Assembly: GCF_022179645.1 (NCBI RefSeq)
Contig: NZ_BPRA01000025.1
Span: 1 to 64,000 of the forward strand
Reading direction: 5' to 3'
DNA length: 64,000 bases
Source of the DNA: Methylobacterium thuringiense
GTDB lineage: Bacteria; Pseudomonadota; Alphaproteobacteria; Rhizobiales; Beijerinckiaceae
Shown here one piece after another: positions 35,618 to 45,837 of this stretch. A program made the translations under genes and the position numbers. Each line of letters begins with the position of its first letter. The stretch's first letter is position 1. Under the pieces are notes generated by a model, which was not told where the DNA came from, did no database searches, and worked only from the letters and a program-made list of their open reading frames with translations.

Positions 35618-36547
35618 TCACAGCCCGTAGGCGAGATCGATCGCCGCCCGCGCCAGCACGCCGTCACGCGGCCTCAACGCGTCGAGCACCGAAAAGTGGT
35701 TCGCCTTCGGCACCGGGATCAGGGCGCCGGGGGCGTGCTGCGCCGCGCGGAAGGCATGCAGCACGCGGGAATTTTCGACCAGCGGCGACAGCTCCGACGT
35801 GCCGTAGGCAAGCGTCAGCGGCTTCTCCACCGCCGGTAGCCGCAGCGGCGACAGCGTCGCCACCTCCTCGTCGGTGAGCTTGAGCTTGTCGTTGAGATAG
35901 GTGTCGCGCAGGGGCGCCAACTCGAAAATGCCGGAGATGGCGAGCCCGGCCCGCACGCTCGGATGCGACAGCAGCCGCGCCGCGAGATGCCCGCCCGCCG
36001 ACCAGCCCGACACGATCACCGGCCCCGCGATGCCGTGCTTCGGCCCCTCGCGGCCGAGCCAGTCGAGCGCCGCGATGAGTTCCGCCAGGATCTCGGTGAG
36101 GCTCGCCTCCGGCGCCAGCGTGTAGCCCGGCAGCGCCGCCGCCATCCCCGCCTCGCGCACGCCGTCGGTGAGGCAGGCAAAGCTTTCGCGGGAGCGCGAC
36201 TGCCAGTAGCCGCCATGGATGAACACGAGGCAAGGCGCCCCGGGGTTCTTGGCCGGGAACAGGTCCCAGCGGTTGCGCTCCTTCCGGCCGTAGGGGAGGT
36301 CGACAGTGTCCTTGTGCTGCCGCCGCAGCTCCACGGAGTCCGCGTTCCAGCGGTCGATCATGCCGGCGCCCTCGGGCACGGCGGCGGAGTTGTTGTAGGC
36401 GGCGTCGCGCTCGACCCGGTTCATGGTCGCCCAGTTGTCGGGACCCTCGACGAGATTCTGCGCGGCGCTCGGGCCTGCCATCAGGCCTCCGCCGATCAGC
36501 GCGCCCGCGGTGCCGGCGAGGAGGGCGCGGCGGTTGGGATCGGTCAT
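35618..36547 (-). CDS. Exported alpha/beta hydrolase (kynurenine formamidase-like fold)
   Basis: A 309-residue hydrolase. The N-terminus has a twin-arginine-like start (NRRALLAGTAGALIGGG, probable cleavage near SAAQN), suggesting export. The catalytic part has the oxyanion motif FIHGGYW (about 109-115), the nucleophile elbow GWSAGG (S183) and a late histidine in KANHFSVLD. The HGG and nucleophile pattern matches small esterases and kynurenine formamidase-like proteins. Substrate is unknown. Its upstream end overlaps nothing credible; the VIT-family gene starts 73 bases away, divergently. Confidence 0.88.
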   Translation of the reverse strand: MTDPNRRALLAGTAGALIGGGLMAGPSAAQNLVEGPDNWATMNRVERDAAYNNSAAVPEGAGMIDRWNADSVELRRQHKDTVDLPYGRKERNRWDLFPAKNPGAPCLVFIHGGYWQSRSRESFACLTDGVREAGMAAALPGYTLAPEASLTEILAELIAALDWLGREGPKHGIAGPVIVSGWSAGGHLAARLLSHPSVRAGLAISGIFELAPLRDTYLNDKLKLTDEEVATLSPLRLPAVEKPLTLAYGTSELSPLVENSRVLHAFRAAQHAPGALIPVPKANHFSVLDALRPRDGVLARAAIDLAYGL

Positions 36548-36620
36548 GGGGCTTCCGTGCGCGTGGCGGGCGAAGGTGATCTCGGGCCGTGCGCGTTACT
36601 GTCAAGGTGCAAGGTGGCGG

Positions 36621-37427
36621 ATGGCCATGTCGCCGGATCCGTTCACGCCGGGCCGAACCCGGTCCTATCCTGCAGATGCGGCGGCTCCCCCGGCAATGGC
36701 CGGCGGGACCGGCCATGAGGATCGACCGCCCGTGAGATCGACGCATCCGGAGCATCATCTCGTCGACCGCATCGGCTGGCTGCGCGCCGCCGTGCTCGGC
36801 GCCAATGATGGGCTGGTGTCGACGGCGAGCCTCATCGTCGGCGTCGCCGCCTCGGCAGCCGCGCCCACGGAGATCCTGGTCGCCGGAAGCGCGGGCCTCG
36901 TGGCCGGGGCGATGTCGATGGCCGCGGGCGAGTACGTCTCGGTCAGCTCGCAGGCCGATACCGAGCGGGCGGACCTCGCCCGCGAGCGGCGCGAACTGGA
37001 GCAGGACCCGGCCGCCGAGCGGCTCGAACTGGCGCAGATCTACGTCGACCGCGGCCTCGATGCGGACCTCGCCGCCCGGGTGGCCGACCAGCTCATGGCC
37101 AAGGATGCGCTCGGCGCCCACGCCCGCGACGAGCTCGGCATCTCGGCCTTCACCACGGCCCGTCCGGTCCAGGCGGCGCTGACCTCGGCGGCGACCTTCG
37201 CCGCCGGAGCGATCCTGCCGCTGCTTGTGGCCCTGCTCGCGCCGCCCCGGCTCACCGTCTACGCGGTTTCGGCCGCGTCCCTGGTGTTTCTGGCGCTGCT
37301 GGGTGCGCTCGGCGCGCGCGCCGGCGGGGCAGACATCCCCAAGGCGATGGTCCGCGTCGCCTTTTGGGGCGCCTTGGCCATGGCCGTCACGGCCGGCATC
37401 GGGGCGGTGGTCGGCAGGGCGATTTAG
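36621..37427 (+). CDS. VIT/CCC1-family membrane transporter (probable Fe2+/Mn2+)
   Basis: A protein of about 268 residues. After a polar N-terminal section with HPEHHLVDR comes the family's first helix region (LRAAVLGANDGLVSTASLIVG). It continues with AGAMSMAAGEYVSVSSQADTERAD, the signature of the VIT family, and then a charged cytoplasmic segment (residues about 120-175). Three more helices complete five in all. Eukaryotic relatives move iron or manganese into vacuoles; bacterial ones are probably metal exporters. The start could be ATG 36621 or 36627; both have AAGG upstream. Confidence 0.9.
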   Translation: MAMSPDPFTPGRTRSYPADAAAPPAMAGGTGHEDRPPVRSTHPEHHLVDRIGWLRAAVLGANDGLVSTASLIVGVAASAAAPTEILVAGSAGLVAGAMSMAAGEYVSVSSQADTERADLARERRELEQDPAAERLELAQIYVDRGLDADLAARVADQLMAKDALGAHARDELGISAFTTARPVQAALTSAATFAAGAILPLLVALLAPPRLTVYAVSAASLVFLALLGALGARAGGADIPKAMVRVAFWGALAMAVTAGIGAVVGRAI

Positions 37428-37467
37428 GGCATCGGCCCGAAAACGGCCGCCGGACCGAGCCGGCCGC

Positions 37468-37581
37468 TCACCCTTTCTCGAAGAAGTCGATGAAGGCACG
37501 GAGCGCCGGACGCATCTGCCGGCGGCTGGGATCGTACAGGAAGAACCCCGTGAAGGCGGGACAGCACTCCCGCATCACGGG
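37468..37581 (-). pseudogene. Remnant of a LysR-type regulator (C-terminal end only)
   Basis: The minus strand encodes about 37 residues (VMRECCPAFTGFFLYDPSRRQ, then MRPALRAFIDFFEKG and a stop) that match the very end of many LysR effector domains, where GxxLYYPSRRQxxPALRAFID is the norm. Upstream the frame enters the typA terminator and loses similarity. No start, DNA-binding domain or rest of the effector domain remains, so this is a decayed fragment between the VIT gene and typA. Confidence 0.65.
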
Positions 37582-37640
37582 GACCCGGCATCGGCTTCGT
37601 GCCCTACTCGCCCGCGAAGCGCGCCGGCAATCCCGAACGC

Positions 37641-37676
37641 GAAACGGCCCGGGGCGGTGGCGCCCCGGGCCGTTTC
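37641..37676 (-). terminator. Strong terminator hairpin after typA
   Basis: A perfect 16-bp stem (GAAACGGCCCGGGGCG paired with its complement) with a 4-base loop, 43 bases after the typA stop. The T-run on the minus strand is short (TTTCG), so the hairpin itself does most of the work; it may act in both directions. Confidence 0.85.
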
Positions 37677-37718
37677 GGTGTGAACCTTCTCGTCGGGCCG
37701 CCGTGTGGCCCGACGGGA

Positions 37719-39548
<1,830 letters not shown>

Positions 39549-39817
39549 CGGGAGATTGCGTCCGGAACGGGTCGAGCCCGACAAGGCGGGGACCGCATCA
39601 TGCGGCCCTCGGCGTCGGGCGGGGAAGGCTTGATCGTGTGGCGCTGCAATAGAGACAGCCGTCGCATCCGGCAAGACACCGCGGCGCATGCGGTCCCCGC
39701 ACGGGGAAAACGGCGCGTCGGAAACGTGTTGACGGGGCGGCGCGGCGGCGGGCGCGGCGCGCAACCTGCTATAAGGACGGGACGCCCTCCACCTCCCGAC
39801 GCTCAGCGGACACAGCC

Positions 39818-40546
39818 TTGACCGGCCCTGCCTCCCCCCGCCCGCCGATCCGCTTCCGCGGCCGCTCGTTCCTCGCCATGGTGCTGGCTCCCGTGCCGCC
39901 GATCGCCCAGTGGCTCACGGAACTGGACGAGTTGAAGCAGCGCGCGCCGGCCTTCCTGACGGTCCGGGCGATCATCCTCGACGTGACGGGCCTGAGCTTC
40001 GACCGTTCGGATCTCGCCGACCTCTGCGCGGCGCTCGCCCAGCGCAACATCACCATCCTCGGTATCGAGGGCATCGGCCCGACCTCGCTCGGGCCGGGCT
40101 TCCCGCCGCCGCTGACCGGTGGCAAGGCGGCCGACGACGTCACCGTGCCGGAAGCGGGCGAGGCGCGGGCGATCGCCGCCGAGCCCGCCACGTCCGTCGC
40201 CAAGCCGGCGGGACGGGCGCGCTCGCTGGTGCTCGATGCGCCGGTGCGCTCTGGGCAGGTGGTTCAGCATCTCGAGGGCGACGTCACCGTGATCGGCTCG
40301 GTCGCCTCGGGCTCCGAGATCATCGCGGGCGGCTCGATCCACGTCTACGGCGCGCTGCGGGGCCGGGCGATCGCCGGGGCGGTGGGGGATTCCAACGCCC
40401 GCATCCTGGCCCGGCGCTTCGAGCCCGAACTCATCGCCATCGACGGCCTCTACAAGACCGCCGACGATCTCGGCGAGCGCTACTGGGGACAGGCGGTGCA
40501 GGCCCGGCTCGACGGGGATACGATCGTGGTGGCGGCGGTGGATTGA
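39818..40546 (+). CDS. minC: Septum site-determining protein MinC
   Basis: A 242-residue FtsZ inhibitor. The N-terminal domain has the FRGRSFLAMVLAP strand and ends near GIEGIGPT. A linker rich in Ala/Glu (about 95-140) leads to the C-terminal beta-helix domain (LVLDAPVRSGQVVQHLEGDVTVIG, GSIHVYGALRGRAIAGAVGD) that binds MinD. The start appears to be TTG 39818, since no ATG or GTG fits before the first strand. It is normally followed by minD and minE, but here the gene is followed by an inverted repeat and a leftward gene; minDE are not in the window. Confidence 0.9.
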   Translation: MTGPASPRPPIRFRGRSFLAMVLAPVPPIAQWLTELDELKQRAPAFLTVRAIILDVTGLSFDRSDLADLCAALAQRNITILGIEGIGPTSLGPGFPPPLTGGKAADDVTVPEAGEARAIAAEPATSVAKPAGRARSLVLDAPVRSGQVVQHLEGDVTVIGSVASGSEIIAGGSIHVYGALRGRAIAGAVGDSNARILARRFEPELIAIDGLYKTADDLGERYWGQAVQARLDGDTIVVAAVD

Positions 40547-40574
40547 GCGGCTGACGGACCTTCGTCCTGCCTCG

Positions 40575-40705
40575 AAACCCACCGCCGTCATTCCTGGGTT
40601 CGCCGTAGGCTAGAACCCGGAACCCATCCGAGATGCGCGCTCGCCGCTGCGCCCAATCATGGATTCCGGGTTCCGCTGCGCTGCCCCGGAATGACGGGTT
40701 GGGGG
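40575..40705. repeat. Palindromic intergenic repeat (family 4)
   Basis: An outer inverted repeat GTCATTCC (from 40587) to GGAATGAC (to 40695), flanked by ACCC/GGGT-rich arms, encloses an inner pair AGAACCCGGAA and TTCCGGGTTC. The middle contains CGCTCGCCGCTGCGCCC. Elements with GTCATTCC ends and a CCGGGTTC core are common between genes in Hyphomicrobiales. It separates minC from the convergent pterin dehydratase gene. Confidence 0.75.
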
Positions 40706-40715
40706 GTAAATCCAG

Positions 40716-41090
40716 CTACTTATCGTATTTGATGTAGGCGAAGCGCGGGTCTTCCGGGGTGCCGGAGAGCGGGCTGCCCTCGTCCAGGCCGGGCTGCCAC
40801 ATCACCACCTCCTCGATCTTCTTGGCGAGGGCGAAGTCGGACTCCGTAATGCCCTTGGCGGCGTGGTTCATCAGCCGGACCTCGACCCAGGCATAGGAGG
40901 CCGTGAGGTCGGGATGGTGGAAGGCTGCCTCGGCGAGGTGGCCGACGGTGTTGATGACCATCAGCGTGCCCTTCCAGCCCGCCGTCTTGTAGGTGCGCCG
41001 GATCCAGCCGTCTTCCAGCCGCCAGGTCGGCAGCTCGCTCTTCAGCCGCGCCTCGACCTCTGCCTCGTCGAAGATTTTTGCCTTGGTCAT
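40716..41090 (-). CDS. Pterin-4a-carbinolamine dehydratase-like protein
   Basis: A 124-residue protein. The core pattern of PCD/DCoH is visible: FHHPDLTASYAWVEVRLMNHAAKGIT, with the catalytic-type His residues H58, H59 and H76 and D61. The usual THD.GGLT is altered to NHAAKGIT, and about 30 extra residues follow at the C-terminus (VVMWQPGLDEGSPLSG, then PRFAYIKYDK). Classic members recycle tetrahydrobiopterin; variants of this kind occur in bacteria without phenylalanine hydroxylase and may act in other pterin or cofactor pathways. No phhA lies alongside. The start is ATG 41090. Confidence 0.85.
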   Translation of the reverse strand: MTKAKIFDEAEVEARLKSELPTWRLEDGWIRRTYKTAGWKGTLMVINTVGHLAEAAFHHPDLTASYAWVEVRLMNHAAKGITESDFALAKKIEEVVMWQPGLDEGSPLSGTPEDPRFAYIKYDK

Positions 41091-41306
41091 GTTCGTCTCT
41101 CCCGTGATCCAGTTAAGGTTTTTGGTGAGAAAGCCTGCGCCGACTTCCCGTAGGGTTCAAGCACCCGGTCCTCCGGGATTTGCCGCAGAGGCAAGCCCGT
41201 CTCGGCGGTGGACGCCGGGGTGGCGAAACCTTATTTGAAACTCAAGAGATTGCGTCCGGCACGCGGTGCCGGGTGTCGATCCCCAGAGTTCAGGGAGATG
41301 GCGCCC

Positions 41307-42293
41307 ATGCTGTCACGGCGCGGACTGCTCGCGACAGCGGCCCTGTGGCCCATGCCGGCGATCCTGCCCGCTCGCGCGGCGTCGCAGACCATCAAGCTCG
41401 GTGTGCTCCCGTTCGGCACCGCGGCCTGGGAGGCGGCGGTGATCAAGGCGCGCGGCCTCGATACGGCGAACGGCTTCACCCTGGAGACAGTCAAGCTCGC
41501 CGGCAACGACGCCGCCCGCATCGCCTTCCAGGGCAAGCAGCTCGACACCATCGTCGGCGACCTGATCTGGGCGGCGCGGCTGCGCAGCGAGGGGCGCGGC
41601 GTGAAGTTTTTGCCGTACTCCACCACCGAGGGCGCCGTGATGGTGCCCGCCGACAGCCCGATCAAGGGCCTCAAGGACCTTTCCGGCAAGCGGCTGGGCG
41701 TCGCCGGTGGAGCCCTCGACAAGAGTTGGGTGCTGCTGAAGGCGCAGGGGCGCGAGACCGGCGACATCGACCTCGAGAACACCGCCAAGCTCGCCTTCGG
41801 CGCCCCGCCGCTGCTGGCGCAGAAGCTCGAGACCGGCGAACTCGATGCTGCGCTGCTCTACTGGCAATACTGCGCGCGGCTGGAGGCCAAGGGCTTCAAG
41901 CGGCTGATTAGCGCCGACGACGTGATGCGGGCCTTCGGGGCCAAGGGTGCGGTCGCGCTGATCGGCTACCTGTTCGAGGGCGAGACCGTCGCGCAGCACC
42001 CCGACGCCGTGCAGGGCTTCGCCCGCGCCTCCCGCGCCGCCAAGGAGATCCTGGCCGGCGAGCCCGAGGCCTGGAATGCCGTGCGGCCGCTGATGGCGGC
42101 CGAGGACGACGCCACGTTTGAGGCCCTCAAGCGCCAGTTCCTGGCCGGCATCCCGCGCCGCACGATCGAGGCTGAGCGGGTCGACGGCGAACACATCTTC
42201 GCGACCCTGGTGCGCACCGGCGGCGAACAGCTCGTCGGCGAGGCCAAGACCCTGCCGCCGAACCTCTATCTCGATGCGGCCGGCAATGGTTGA
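41307..42293 (+). CDS. ABC transporter substrate-binding protein (NitT/TauT, NMT1 type)
   Basis: A 328-residue periplasmic binding protein. Its twin-arginine-like signal (MLSRRGLLATAALWPMPAIL) probably ends at PARAAS. The mature domain starts TIKLGVLPFGTAAWEA and continues with LKDLSGKRLGVAGGALDKSW, typical of NMT1/SsuA-like proteins that bind sulfonates, nitrate, thiamine precursors or similar. ATG 41307 has AGGGAG 12 bases before it and is preferred over ATG 41298. It is the first gene of a complete importer with permease and ATPase genes. Ligand is unknown. Confidence 0.88.
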   Translation: MLSRRGLLATAALWPMPAILPARAASQTIKLGVLPFGTAAWEAAVIKARGLDTANGFTLETVKLAGNDAARIAFQGKQLDTIVGDLIWAARLRSEGRGVKFLPYSTTEGAVMVPADSPIKGLKDLSGKRLGVAGGALDKSWVLLKAQGRETGDIDLENTAKLAFGAPPLLAQKLETGELDAALLYWQYCARLEAKGFKRLISADDVMRAFGAKGAVALIGYLFEGETVAQHPDAVQGFARASRAAKEILAGEPEAWNAVRPLMAAEDDATFEALKRQFLAGIPRRTIEAERVDGEHIFATLVRTGGEQLVGEAKTLPPNLYLDAAGNG

Positions 42294-42310
42294 GGCCATG
42301 AGACCCCATT

Positions 42311-43072
42311 GTGGCCTCCGGAGTCGCTGACACGCGTATGGCTCTCCTCGCGCGTCTCGCCTCGCTCGTCGTGCTGCTGGTGCTGTGGCAGGCCGTGTCG
42401 GTCTATGCCGACGTGCGCACGCTGCCCTCGCCCGCCGCCGTCGCTGCCTTCATCGGGCGGGAGGCTCAGAAGGGCGACCTCTTTTTCAACGTCGGTATCA
42501 CCCTGATGCGCGTGGCGATCTCCTTCGTCATCGCGATGAGTCTCGGTTGCCTGCTCGGCATCGTGCTCGGACGGTCCAAATGGGCCGATCAGATCCTCGA
42601 CACGCCGCTGCTGGTGATCCTCAACACCCCCGCCCTGGTCATCACGGTGCTCGCCTATGTCTGGCTCGGGCTCACCGAGACGGCGGCGATCGTCGCGGTG
42701 GCGCTGAACAAGCTGCCGAACGTCGCGGTGATCATGCGCGAGGGCGCCCGCGGGCTCGATCCGGGGCTGGAGGAGATGGCGGCGAGCTATCGCTTCGACC
42801 GGCGCACCTGGATCGGCAACGTGCTGATCCCGCAGCTCCAGCCCTTCGTGATCGCGGCGGCGCGCTCGGGCATCTCCCTCGCCTGGAAGATCGTGCTCGT
42901 GGTCGAGCTGATCGGCCGGCCGAACGGCGTCGGCTTCGCCATCAACTACTATTTCCAGCTCTTCGACGTCACCGCGGTGATCGGCTACAGCCTCGTCTTC
43001 ATGACCGTGATGCTCGCGATCGACACCCTGATCCTCCAGCCGATCGATGCTCATGTCCGCCGCTGGCGTTAA
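42311..43072 (+). CDS. ABC transporter permease (NitT/TauT type)
   Basis: A 253-residue inner-membrane subunit with about six helices. The conserved EAA loop is visible (GLEEMAASYRFDRRTWIGNVLIPQL), which docks on the ATPase. It starts at GTG 42311, 18 bases after the binding-protein stop; ATG 42338 is an alternative. Its last 26 bases overlap the ATPase gene, indicating an operon with coupled translation. Confidence 0.93.
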   Translation: MASGVADTRMALLARLASLVVLLVLWQAVSVYADVRTLPSPAAVAAFIGREAQKGDLFFNVGITLMRVAISFVIAMSLGCLLGIVLGRSKWADQILDTPLLVILNTPALVITVLAYVWLGLTETAAIVAVALNKLPNVAVIMREGARGLDPGLEEMAASYRFDRRTWIGNVLIPQLQPFVIAAARSGISLAWKIVLVVELIGRPNGVGFAINYYFQLFDVTAVIGYSLVFMTVMLAIDTLILQPIDAHVRRWR

Positions 43073-43841
43073 GTCCGCCGCTGGCGCCGACGCGATCCTG
43101 GACCGGCCGGCGGTCGCGCCGCTGCTGCGCGTCGCGATTGCGCGAAAGGTCTATCGCCGGGCCGGCACTGAGCCGGTCGAGGCCGTCCGCGACCTCGCCT
43201 TTGAGGTCGGTCCAGGCGAAATCACCTGTCTGATCGGCCCCTCGGGCGCCGGCAAGACCACGACGCTGCGCATCCTGCTCGGCCTCGACGCGGAGTACGA
43301 GGGCACCGTCCTGCCGGATCCCGCCGAGGCCGGCATCGCCATGGTGTTCCAGGACCCGAGGCTGCTGCCCTGGCGCAGCGTCGAGCAGAACGTCCGCCTG
43401 GCGCTTCCACGCCCGCACCGTGACAAGAATCTCGACGCGCTGTTCGAGGCGCTCGGGCTGGCGCCGTGGCGCTCGCGCTATCCGGGCGCGCTCTCGCTCG
43501 GGATGCAGCGGCGCGTCTCGCTCGCCCGCGCCCTGGCGCAGGAGCCGCGCATCCTCGTCCTCGACGAGCCCTTCGTCTCGCTGGACGATGCCGCCGCGGC
43601 GGGCCTGCGCGGCCTCGTCGTCGCGGCGGTGGCGCGCTTCGGCACCAGCGTGCTGATGGTGACCCACAACGTCGACGAGGCCATCGAGATCGCCGACCGG
43701 CTGCTGCTGCTCTCGGGACGCCCTGCGACCCTCGTCGCCGAGGTTCCCCTCGACACGCCGCGCGCCGAGCGCTCGCGCAGCTGGGCTGAGGCGACGCGGC
43801 GCGGCCTGGCCGGGCGGTTTCCGAACGTGATCGCCGACTGA
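43047..43841 (+). CDS. ABC transporter ATP-binding protein (NitT/TauT type)
   Basis: A 264-residue ATPase. It has Walker A GPSGAGKTT, a Q-loop region MVFQDPRLLPW, Walker B RILVLDEPFVSLD and the H-loop VTHNVDEA. The signature is LSLGMQRR rather than the usual LSGGMQQR, so its second position is Leu instead of Gly and the second Gly is kept. The Leu variant occurs in some functional transporters. ATG 43047 or 43053. It completes the importer and is followed by a palindromic repeat. Confidence 0.93.
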   Translation: MLMSAAGVKSAAGADAILDRPAVAPLLRVAIARKVYRRAGTEPVEAVRDLAFEVGPGEITCLIGPSGAGKTTTLRILLGLDAEYEGTVLPDPAEAGIAMVFQDPRLLPWRSVEQNVRLALPRPHRDKNLDALFEALGLAPWRSRYPGALSLGMQRRVSLARALAQEPRILVLDEPFVSLDDAAAAGLRGLVVAAVARFGTSVLMVTHNVDEAIEIADRLLLLSGRPATLVAEVPLDTPRAERSRSWAEATRRGLAGRFPNVIAD

Positions 43842-43879
43842 TCGCGAACGCAGCGCGACGTTGGCCGTAAGCTCCAGCC

Positions 43880-44053
43880 CCTTTCCCGGACGCATGGAGC
43901 GTCAGCGGAATGCGATCTGGGACCCAGCGCAAGGACCCTTTCGCGAAGCGTCCGTATGTTTCCACCAACGGCAGAGATCGAGAGCCGCTTCGCGGCCGGT
44001 TTTCGTACTGGATCCCGGATCACCTTTCGCTTCGCTGCAGGCGTCCGGGAAAG
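43880..44053. repeat. Palindromic intergenic repeat (family 6)
   Basis: The left arm (CCTTTCCCGGACGCATGGAGC, from about 43879, onward to TCTGGGACCC) is matched by the complement of the right arm (GGATCCCGGAT, then TTCGCTGCAGGCGTCCGGGA, to 44053). This gives an imperfect inverted repeat of about 45 bases per arm around an 85-base centre. It lies between two convergent genes and looks like a MITE- or REP-derived element. No gene is seen in it. Confidence 0.65.
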
Positions 44054-44106
44054 GTGCCGCGATCGTACCGGCGAGAGAGGCTGGTCGGCGAAGGTTCGAT
44101 CGGCCC

Positions 44107-44964
44107 CTACTCCGCCGCCGCCCGCGTCGTCTCGCGGAACGGGTGCGCCGGATACGTCCCGACGATCCGCAGTTCGCGCGAGAAGTAACGCAGTTCGTCG
44201 AAGGCGCGCAGCAGCGCCGGATCGTTCGGGTGGCCGTCGACCTCCGCGTAGAACTGCGTCGCGGTGAAGCGGCCCTCGACCATGTAGCTTTCGAGCTTGG
44301 TCATGTTGACGCCGTTCGTGGCGAAACCGCCGAGCGCCTTGTAGAGCGCGGCCGGGATGTTGCGGACCCGGAAGACGAAGCTCGTCACGCTCTCCGTCCC
44401 AGGCGGCACGCCCGGCCCGGGCTCGGGCGAAAAGACCACGAAGCGCGTCGTGTTGTGGGCCTCGTCCTCGACGTCCTCTTCGAGGATGTCGAGCCCGTAG
44501 ACCTGCGCCGCCAGCGCCGGGGCGAGCGCCGCGCGGGTCGGATCGCCCGCCTCGATCACCTCGCGCGCCGCGCCGGCCGTATCGCCCGCCACCACGGCCT
44601 TGAGGCCGAGGCGCCGGATGATGCGGCGGCACTGGCCCAGCGCATGGATGTGGCTGTGCACGCTGGTGAGCCCGTCGATCCGCGCGCCCGGCAGCGCCAT
44701 CAGCTGAAAATGGATCGGCAAAAAATGCTCGGCGACGATGTGCAGCGGCGAGGTCGGGATCAGGTGGTGGATGTCGGCGACGCGGCCGGCGATCGAGTTC
44801 TCGATCGGGATCATCGCCAGCGCCGCCCGGCCCTCGGTCACCGCCGCGAAGGCGTCCTCGAAGGTGGGGCAGGGCAGGGAGGACCAGTGCGGATAGGCCT
44901 GGGCGCAGATGATGTGCGAGTTGGCGCCGGGCTCGCCCTGATAGGCGATGGTGTTCTCGGTCAT
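44107..44964 (-). CDS. pheA: Prephenate dehydratase
   Basis: A 285-residue enzyme that converts prephenate to phenylpyruvate in phenylalanine synthesis. The catalytic domain opens IAYQGEPGANSH and includes the conserved NTTRFVVFSPE. A C-terminal ACT domain binds phenylalanine (SFVFRVRNIPAALYKALGGFATNGVN, then MTKLESYMVEGRFTATQFYAE); here the classic ESRP is ESYM, a variant frequent in Alphaproteobacteria. It is monofunctional (no chorismate mutase domain). ATG 44964 has AGAAGG upstream; ATG 44991 is an alternative. It lies downstream of kdsB on the same strand, with a family 2 repeat between. Confidence 0.95.
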   Translation of the reverse strand: MTENTIAYQGEPGANSHIICAQAYPHWSSLPCPTFEDAFAAVTEGRAALAMIPIENSIAGRVADIHHLIPTSPLHIVAEHFLPIHFQLMALPGARIDGLTSVHSHIHALGQCRRIIRRLGLKAVVAGDTAGAAREVIEAGDPTRAALAPALAAQVYGLDILEEDVEDEAHNTTRFVVFSPEPGPGVPPGTESVTSFVFRVRNIPAALYKALGGFATNGVNMTKLESYMVEGRFTATQFYAEVDGHPNDPALLRAFDELRYFSRELRIVGTYPAHPFRETTRAAAE

Positions 44965-45010
44965 TGTTTCGGACCTTCTTGTGTTGTCCACGACCGAAGA
45001 CGGTCGCGGA

Positions 45011-45067
45011 CGTCCGCCGCATCAGCGGCGACGCGCATTCGCGCTTGCCGACGGCCGATCGCAGAAG
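45011..45067 (+). repeat. Dispersed repeat family 2, copy 2
   Basis: A 57-base stretch closely matching the minus strand of 331-387 (CGTCCGCCGCA, GCGCTTGCC and ACGGCCG identical in both). It lies in the gap between kdsB and pheA. Confidence 0.7.
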
Positions 45068-45093
45068 AGGTCATGGTTCGCGGCCGTCGGGGA

Positions 45094-45837
45094 TCAGTTG
45101 AGCCGCCGGCGCGCCATCAGCGCACGGGCGCGGTCGAGATCGGCCTGGGTGTCGACGCCGAGCGGCAGGTCGTCGACGATCATCGCGTCGATGCGCATGC
45201 CGGCCTCCAGCGCACGGAGCTGTTCCAGCTTCTCGCGCTGTTCGAGCTCGCCCTGCGGCAGGGCGACGAAGCGGGTCAGCGCCTTCCGGCGATAGGCGTA
45301 GAGGCCGATATGGTGGAAGAGCGGGCCGTCGCCCCACGGCGCGCGCGACCGGCTGAAGTAGAGCGCCCGCAGGCGGCCAGGGCCGACATGGTGGCCGACG
45401 AGCTTCACCACGTTCGGGTTCTCCGCCTCGTCGGCCTGCGTGATCACCGCACAGAGCGTGGCGATGTCGACGGAGGGGTCGGCGAGGGGCGGCAATACGG
45501 CGCCGATCACGGCGGGGTCGATCGTCGGCAGGTCGCCCTGCACGTTGACGACGACGTCGTGCTGGCCGTTCGGGTCGATGGTCTCCAGGGCCTCGGCGAG
45601 CCGGTCCGAGCCGCTGGCATGATCGACGCGGGTCATCACGGCGAGGCCGCCCTGCGCCTCGATCAGCGTCACGATCTCGGCCGTGTCGGTGGCGACCACC
45701 ACGGGGCCGATGCCGGCCTCCACGGCCCGGCGCCAGACATGCACGATCATCGGCTCGCCGGCGATCTCGGCCAGCGGCTTGTTCGGCAGGCGCGTCGCGG
45801 CGAGGCGGGCGGGAATCAGGACGAGGGGATCGGACAT
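45094..45837 (-). CDS. kdsB: 3-deoxy-manno-octulosonate cytidylyltransferase (CMP-KDO synthetase)
   Basis: A 247-residue enzyme that activates KDO with CTP for lipopolysaccharide core synthesis. It opens with the nucleotide-binding [18 protein letters not shown] and has [13 protein letters not shown]. Later it has the family's [14 protein letters not shown], and [16 protein letters not shown]. Magnesium and CTP ligands are in these motifs. It precedes pheA, a common alphaproteobacterial pairing. It is divergent from the membrane-anchored cytochrome c gene. Confidence 0.96.
   Translation of the reverse strand: MSDPLVLIPARLAATRLPNKPLAEIAGEPMIVHVWRRAVEAGIGPVVVATDTAEIVTLIEAQGGLAVMTRVDHASGSDRLAEALETIDPNGQHDVVVNVQGDLPTIDPAVIGAVLPPLADPSVDIATLCAVITQADEAENPNVVKLVGHHVGPGRLRALYFSRSRAPWGDGPLFHHIGLYAYRRKALTRFVALPQGELEQREKLEQLRALEAGMRIDAMIVDDLPLGVDTQADLDRARALMARRRLN

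Noticed and set aside
44948-45295. Protein containing an RPPH.RRRAFAL.DGR motif shared with frames at 169-408
   Set aside because: The shared motif is the translation of repeat family 2, found in unrelated frames; not evidence of a gene family.
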